Positions 33,070 to 33,328 of a stretch of 33,328 nucleotides of DNA are shown piece after piece. The position numbers and the translations under genes are program-made. This DNA is from Aequorivita sp. (GTDB lineage: Bacteria > Bacteroidota > Bacteroidia > Flavobacteriales > Flavobacteriaceae), in NCBI GenBank assembly GCA_024637015.1, contig JAGXGE010000017.1, positions 1-33,328 of the forward strand, read 5' to 3'. Under the pieces are notes generated by a model, which made no database searches, had not been told where the DNA came from, and saw only the letters and a program-made list of their open reading frames with translations. Each line of letters starts with the position of its first letter. Position 1 is the stretch's first letter.

Positions 33070-33328
33070 TTACTTTAGCTCGTTCAGAATATCATCGGTT
33101 AATGGCTTGACAAGGTATTTTTTTACTACAGAATATTGTGTTGCACGATTTATATCTTTAGGGTCGTCGGAAGAAGTGAGCATGAATACAGAAGTTTTAG
33201 CAATGATCTCTTCCGGGAATTTTATTAACTCATCCAGAAAATCAAATCCATCCATTTCGGGCATGTTGATATCGAGAAAAATAATATCAATAAATTCTTC
33301 TTTATTAGCATGATTTATTGTATTTAAA
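33070..33328 (-). CDS. Response regulator receiver, 5' part outside window
   Basis: The reading frame enters from the right edge and ends at 33070, giving the last ~86 residues of a receiver domain. The phospho-acceptor Asp is in IIFLDINMPEMDGFDFL, Ser/Thr in FMLTSSDDP and conserved Lys in YLVKPL. The internal ATG at 33264 is not the true start, because the beta-3 strand and Asp lie upstream of it. It is close to the regulator at 32157 (both read LDINMP, then DPKDINRA, then KPL), so it is a paralogue facing it. The chain ends soon after KPLTDDILNELK, indicating a single-domain regulator. Its kinase may lie beyond the window. Confidence 0.85.
   Translation of the reverse strand, partial: LNTINHANKEEFIDIIFLDINMPEMDGFDFLDELIKFPEEIIAKTSVFMLTSSDDPKDINRATQYSVVKKYLVKPLTDDILNELK

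Overview
The window looks like a chromosomal segment of a marine-type member of the Flavobacteriaceae (Bacteroidota). Supporting signs are the low GC content, TAnnTTTG-type -7 boxes in front of several genes, a hybrid two-component system of the Bacteroidota type, Lacal_2735, DUF2452 and TIGR03643 family proteins, SCG-type lipoboxes, and surface proteins that begin with QVGIGT after the signal peptide. The genus cannot be fixed from the sequence alone.

Layout, left to right. (1) 1-1640 is a worn-out island: the 5' part of a secreted META-like protein leaving the left edge, REP-like repeats, an internally deleted REP-associated transposase (RAYT), a GC-rich tandem repeat, and the last ~49 codons of a Cys/Met-metabolism PLP enzyme ending at a strong terminator. 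(2) 1702-10830 (+) is a conserved core block: NhaC antiporter, AhpC/Prx1-type peroxiredoxin, Tpx, DgkA-type lipid kinase, FtsK, LolA-like carrier, LptF/LptG-like permease, and RibB with a degenerate GTP cyclohydrolase II-like tail. (3) 10827-12772 (-) holds a KdnA-like aminotransferase (predicted Kdo8N synthesis) and a nitroreductase. (4) 12858-20692 (-) is an accessory block read leftward: a very large hybrid sensor kinase/AraC regulator, a small ORF, a two-domain cupredoxin-like lipoprotein, then five paralogous small cysteine-conserved lipoproteins with a DUF4870 membrane protein among them, closed by a perfect 13-bp hairpin terminator. (5) tRNA-Ser(UGA) at 20906-20990 is followed by a terminator that may serve both strands and a convergent gene for a surface protein. 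(6) After ~1 kb without a convincing gene, 23720-27285 (+) carries a small-protein/flavin-reductase operon and acetyl-CoA synthetase. (7) 27613-32555 (+) is a 1515-residue soluble kinase with a pseudo-receiver and about nine PAS domains, translationally coupled to a single-domain response regulator. Behind it lie a 5'-truncated cyclase relic and a second, convergent, related response regulator running off the right edge.

How the genes fit together. The Tpx-DgkA-FtsK-LolA-Lpt stretch is a cell-envelope and chromosome-segregation block with peroxide defence at its head; the KdnA-like enzyme adds a probable LPS-core modification. The lipoprotein array is the best candidate for an undescribed system: five divergent copies of one small fold, each with a lipidated cysteine and four further conserved cysteines, in one apparent leftward unit below a one-protein sensor-regulator. 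Its function is unknown.
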